From Caenorhabditis remanei (Eukaryota; Nematoda; Chromadorea; Rhabditida; Rhabditidae): a stretch of DNA of 64,000 bases. The translations under genes were made by a program, and so were the position numbers. The stretch is taken from assembly GCF_010183535.1 (NCBI RefSeq), contig NC_071332.1, positions 11,284,001 to 11,348,000 of the forward strand, written 5' to 3'. The notes below the pieces were generated by a model. That model searched no databases, was not told the DNA's origin, and saw only the letters and a list, made by a program, of their open reading frames with translations. This document shows, in pieces, positions 59,846 to 64,000 of this stretch. The stretch's first letter is position 1. Each line of letters opens with the position of its first letter.

Positions 59846-59865
59846 TGATAAGTGGAGTATAAAAA
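59846..59865 (+). promoter_or_regulatory. GATA plus TATA core promoter of glycine-rich gene C
   Basis: TGATAAG (59846-59852) and TATAAAAA (59858-59865) lie 60-80 bp before the ATG at 59925. A second GATA site, CTTATCA, sits just upstream of the ATG near 59912. Confidence 0.6.
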
Positions 59866-59924
59866 CGGAAGATATCATTTCGAAAAGCCATCAGTCGACT
59901 TCTGTTTTCTGCTTATCATCAGCC

Positions 59925-60321
59925 ATGAAGGTTCTCGCAGTTCTTCTCGCTATTGCTGCTGTCGTTGTCAATGCCTATCCAGGTGGATACGGTAGACCAT
60001 CCGGAGGATATGGAGCCCCATCTGGAGGTTAGTTTCAGGGAAATGTCGTATAAATTCCATAGTGTTATCTCCCAATAGAAATAGGCCTCGAGTAGTGAAA
60101 CGTAATGCTTAGGTTGCAGCTCATGTATGAACATTTCAGGATACGGGGCCCCAGGAGGTGGATATAATAACCAAGGAGGATTTGATGGCGGAGCGCAATT
60201 TGGAGATAATGGAGGATTCCAAGGAGGACAAGGAGGATTCAACCAAGGTGGAGGCTTCCAACAAGGAGGATTCAACCAAGGAGGTGGATTCAACGGAGGA
60301 TTCGATGGACAAGGAAGATAA
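59925..60321 (+). CDS. glycine-rich secreted peptide C
   Basis: It encodes 94 aa in exons 59925-60027 and 60140-60321. The signal peptide is MKVLAVLLAIAAVVVNA. The mature part begins YPGGYGRPSGGYGAPSGG, then has Gly/Gln/Phe repeats of the type GGFNQGGGFQQ. It is more diverged than A and B but keeps the same intron position and phase and the same GATA/TATA promoter. It is likely a secreted structural or defence peptide; which of these cannot be told from sequence. An AATAAA signal lies near 60389. Confidence 0.85.
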
Positions 60322-60417
60322 TTTAATAATCGGGTTTATGCAACACTACTGACACTTTCATCGAAATTTGATGAAGATTTTTCTTTTTTAATAAATGATT
60401 CAAGTACAACTTTATTG

Positions 60418-60660
60418 TTAATGATCAATCAAATCAGACTCCGACAATTCCGTATGAAAAACATTGAATATCAAAGCCAATTTCATGGTTTCCTTCAATT
60501 CCGAACTTGATTTGATAACAGAATTAACAATTCTCGTTAGTTTTATCAGCCGACAAGCGTAGTTAGTAGTCGAGTTCTTTTAGAAGTCGTGCAAATTGTT
60601 ACCTGGTTCATCTCGAACCTTTTCGCTGATTTCCAGTACTGAATCTTGCATGATCATAAC
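60418..60660 (-). pseudogene. last-exon remnant of the coiled-coil gene with one in-frame stop
   Basis: After ATTTCAG the - strand reads VMIMQDSVLEISEKVRDEPG, reaches TAA, and in the same frame continues KNSTTNYACRLIKLTRIVNS to a final TAA followed by AATAAAG. The block CRLIKLTRIVNSVIKSSSE resembles CQQIAKEIKAAVSKLSKAT of the intact gene at 56066-57664. A single nonsense codon breaks an otherwise open exon of 81 codons with a usable acceptor and poly(A) signal. The 5' exons were not found. Confidence 0.5.
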
Positions 60661-61672
60661 CTGAAATGAATTATAATCTTGTGCTTCTTCGTTCACAAAA
60701 ATGTTTCTTGTATAGTTTGAAATTACTGATCGCACTTTTCTCTAAAAGATAAATTCAAGGCCAATATCATTTTTCCAATGATCAAGGTTGATTTGGACTT
60801 AATGTTTCATACAATATGTTGTCGTCTACGTATCAAATATCTCTCACATTTTCAAAGTTTCTGTCTTGAACTTTGTGTCCGAGTGTACATATACCAAACA
60901 TTCCAGACTAGCTTGAAGAAAAACTAAAAATTGTTGTCGTCTAGTTATGACCATTTATCGAATGACTTCTTACTTTTTCATCATTATTATGTTTTTGGAA
61001 ATCGAAAGAATGAGTCATCCATCATTGTAAAGAAACTTTTTAAAAATGTCTTTGATGGCAAGTATAAAAAATCAATTTTTATCAACTCACATTGAATACG
61101 TTTTGTTTCTGCGTTTACTTTTCTCTCTATTTCCAGATGACCACTAACTACAGTGTCTGCAGGGTGTTCAGAAGGGCGAGATGTACACTTTTTGGAGGCG
61201 ACAAACTCAAGTAGAATCCTCCACGGGCCATCAGTGTGAATGAAGAGCAGAAAAATCTATAACCGATACAATGATAGTCGGCGGACCAGACATTCAACCA
61301 TCTACAGTGTATTCAAGTGCTTAAATCTCTGATTCTTGTTGTTATCAGATATCTAAATGTAGATAAACAGACATGGAAAACTACTAATTATTTTTCGAAC
61401 CGATGTTTTTCACATGAGATATGTTCTTGCTTTTGTGTGTTTTCCTGAGAAAATTCGCAGTTTTCAGAGAGAATTTTGACGTATAATCCCTAATAATCAT
61501 GAGATAACGAACTCATAACAACAATTTGTTTCTCTGAAATTTCAGACAGAAACCCTTTCAATTTTTGATTTATGATACTCAATAAAGTATTCAAAACACC
61601 TGCAAATTAAATTCAGATTGCCACCCTTACTCGAGACTACTTTCATATTTTCATCTATTTCAGAGAAGAAGT
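60661..61672. other. intergenic
   Basis: It contains no supported gene. A 25-codon ORF (MTTNYSVCRVFRRARCTLF) directly after TTTCCAG at about 61138 is too short to call. Earlier exons of the 60418-60660 remnant may have decayed here. Confidence 0.4.
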
Positions 61673-63095
61673 ATGACCCAGCCAACTTGTCAATATTTTC
61701 TATTGAAAAACCCTCATGAGCCTACAGTAATCCCTCTATCTTTCTTCATCACATTACTTTCAACTGTTATCAATTTTCTAGGATTTTATGTGATTCTATA
61801 CAAATCTAAAAAAGAAACGAAACTTTTTAAATTCACACTTTTCGGAAATTTGGTAAGTGTCTGAATACCTTTTAAATATTTTCATTCCTAATACACGACT
61901 TTTCAGTTCACACTTTGGTTATCTCAAGGATTCTGGGCTATCACAATGAACACGATGCCTCTATTCCCATTTCCGGCTCTTTACTCCTCAAATCTTTTCA
62001 ATAATATTCTCTCTACTCACAGTGTATTCCGCATCTGGATTGTTCTCTTGAGTTTTTTTGCAGTATTTTTGGTTGGCCAATTGATAGTTAGACATCGGAT
62101 GGTGGTTAGAGCAGAGAGTTTTTTCAATGTAAGTTCATGCTCAAATAAAATGATGAAGATACATAAACTTCAGTTTCCAAATTGGTTTTACATAGTGGTG
62201 GTAGCCGGTGGATGGTCCTCCATCACTCCTTTCCTACTGGCAGTTTGGAGTTATTGTGATACACCTGAATTAGAAAAAATAGAATTCGTTCGAGAGGTTT
62301 CTATTATTGAAAAGAGCTTGATCTGATTCCATGATTTCAGAACTTCCCGGGTTGCTCAGAAGTTTTCAATCTGCCCGGTGTCTTGATCATTACCAATGTG
62401 AATGCACTTTACGCTTTACTGGGATTGATGGCTTTAACTGGTATCGCCGCTGAAGGGGTTCGTTTCTAAAAACTCAATCCAGATCACCATAATATATAAC
62501 TTGTTTGTAACAGAAAAAAACAAGGTGGTTACTGTATCAAAACATTCTTGCAAACTTGCAGGTTTACATAATCTCAAGCGTCTTGATGCTCTTTGAGCTC
62601 TCAAAACAAACCCGAAAAATGAGCAACAACAACTTCAATCATCAGAGAAAAGTGGTCGTTGATACCACTATTCAGGTAATTTTCTGTAGCATCGTAGTTT
62701 TTGTTTTTAGCCATAAACATGAATCTTCTATGAGTACAACTGTTGTGATGCTTCATTCTTTTCATGATCACATTTTCAGATTGTCATTAAATCCACGTTT
62801 ATTTCAACATGGGCTTTCTGGGCCGTGATTTCCTATTTTATGAGTCCTCAGTTAGACACTAGAAGTGAGTTTTCATCTGCCAACATGATCTATTTTTCAG
62901 TTTTCAGTTGTCTCCACTACTATCAACTGCTTATTTGTTTTCGCTCCAATTCCTGGTACCGTTTCCATGATTTTTCTGAATTCGACATATCGAAAATTTG
63001 TGGCCGAAAATGTATTGAGGAGAAAACGATCGAATGTCAGTCCGAGTCGTTATGCACTTCCAATGCAAGCAGATTTAAAATCTCAATTCTTTTAA
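61673..63095 (+). CDS. seven-transmembrane chemoreceptor, SRH/SRI-type (STR superfamily)
   Basis: It encodes 342 aa in exons 61673-61852, 61907-62128, 62174-62296, 62341-62457, 62562-62675, 62780-62864 and 62908-63095. TM1-2 read TVIPLSFFITLLSTVINFLG and FTLFGNLFTLWLSQGF. Next come MPLFPFPALYS, in the place of the proline-rich loop of SRH/SRI receptors, and a Cys-containing second extracellular loop (NFPGCSEVF). TM7 and the tail read CLFVFAPIPGTVSMIFLNST then YRKFV. The final acceptor is the second of two adjacent TTTTCAG sites, since only that one (62907) keeps frame. The 62129-62173 intron is stop-free but has clear GTAAGT and CAG ends. It is probably a sensory-neuron receptor; the ligand is unknown. 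Confidence 0.82.
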
Positions 63096-63340
63096 ATTCA
63101 ATTCCTGAACTAGTTTATATATGAATGTGTATGGAAACAGCCGACTTTTGATTGAAAAGGAACAAGTTTTCTATCGAATACCCAAAAAATTATCCATTCT
63201 CAAATTCAAAAAAAAATCTCGTGAACCCTATAAACCTCCACGTGTCACCCTCATACACTCTTTTCCTCTCCTCTTTTCCTGCAATAAAAACAGTTGAAAT
63301 TCCGTCATTTTTATCGCATATTGCCAGAATTGATACTACA
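63096..63340. other. intergenic between the chemoreceptor and the last gene
   Basis: Short spacer. The frame of the next gene is open upstream of its ATG at 63341, so a longer N-terminus cannot be excluded. Confidence 0.4.
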
Positions 63341-64000
63341 ATGGACGCTAATACAAATGGAAACATTGAATCCTTTTCATTAATCAATTCAAATCACAGG
63401 GAATCAATGAAGACATCTGCAACAATGAAATCTTCCAATGTTTCAACTAGTTTTTTGAATCGTGAAGCTTCTGATGATATTCAAAAGGTGAGTTATGAGA
63501 AAGAAGTCGAACTATTTTCTGCGCCTCGTTTAGAAATAATCTTTGAAAATTAACGTTAGAAACAATTTAATCCGTGAACAAGATTTAAAAATACTATTTC
63601 AGGAATCAGTGATATTCCGTCCAACTCGTCACGTCGACAATCAGTGCTACTGTTATTCGAACCGATCGGATTGTACGACATGTTCAACATTGTGCACAGA
63701 TGATAGTGATGTGAGTCGAAGTTTGCAGTTAACATTCATTTTGTTTTATTTTCAGGTATTCGTTCTAACTTCGTCCGAATCTAGATCTGCAGCCGGTTCT
63801 TCATCGGAAGATGGCTCATCGTTGGAGATTAATGATTTACGCGAGAAAGTCAGCGATTCTGAATTGAATGCTTCCCAGGTTTCAAGCGAGAGTTCAGAAG
63901 TTGTTAGTTAAAAGTATCTTAATTGCAATGACCACACCAATTTTCAGTCCGATCTGGAACCTCGAGACTTTGACAAGCTTCTTCAAATATTGGACAAAAA
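63341..64000 (+). CDS. serine-rich protein with a cysteine cluster, 3' truncated by window
   Basis: Exons are 63341-63487, 63603-63710, 63756-63902 and 63948 onward, cut at base 64000. The N-terminus is MDANTNGNIESFSLINSN. The second exon carries six Cys in about 16 residues (CYCYSNRSDCTTCSTLC), which could bind metal. The third is Ser/Glu-rich (ESRSAAGSSSEDGSSLEIND) and probably disordered. The fourth starts SDLEPRDFDKLLQILDK, which looks like the start of a folded domain. No signal peptide is seen. The family is not recognised. The donor at 63903 (GTTAGT) was chosen because it keeps frame with the next exon. Confidence 0.65.

Overview
The window is nuclear DNA of a nematode, most likely a Caenorhabditis species. 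Coding exons are split by very short introns (often 45-55 bp) with GTRAGT donors and TTTTCAG acceptors. The protein families are nematode-specific or worm-expanded: a WSN-like ectodomain, NRF-6/OAC acyltransferases, SRSX and SRH/SRI-type chemoreceptors, and short glycine-rich secreted peptides. I found no operons, tRNA genes or CRISPR arrays that I could support. All gene models were built by hand from splice signals and reading-frame continuity. Where exon lengths are given, they sum to whole codons.

Layout. (1) 1-7771, + strand: two tandem paralogues encode a WSN-like ectodomain, one membrane span, then an ankyrin plus tandem-BRCT tail resembling the C-terminus of BARD1. The first is cut by the window edge. 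(2) 8234-8746 (-) and 10566-11394 (+): two small paralogues of unknown function. (3) 11631-20108, - strand: an array of three NRF-6-like acyltransferase genes. The middle one carries two frameshifts and a mariner-type MITE in an intron. (4) 23001-25034 (+): an MFSD8/CLN7-like transporter. (5) 25161-26399 (-): an SRSX-type receptor. (6) 26.4-47.4 kb: a gene-poor stretch with an inverted minisatellite, a LINE-like repeat tail and scattered E2F-like motifs. (7) 47.4-54.6 kb (+): a CDC25 phosphatase, probably with a distal 5' exon 4.7 kb upstream. (8) 55.4-61 kb: three + strand glycine-rich peptide genes interleaved with one intact and at least two broken copies of a - strand coiled-coil gene. (9) 61673-63095 (+): a second, SRH/SRI-type, chemoreceptor. 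(10) 63341-end (+): the start of a serine-rich gene with a cysteine cluster, cut by the window.

The genes are independent units grouped by local duplication, not parts of one pathway. The two points most worth following are the membrane-anchored BARD1-like tail of the WSN genes and the long noncoding upstream region of the CDC25 gene, with its candidate hidden first exon.
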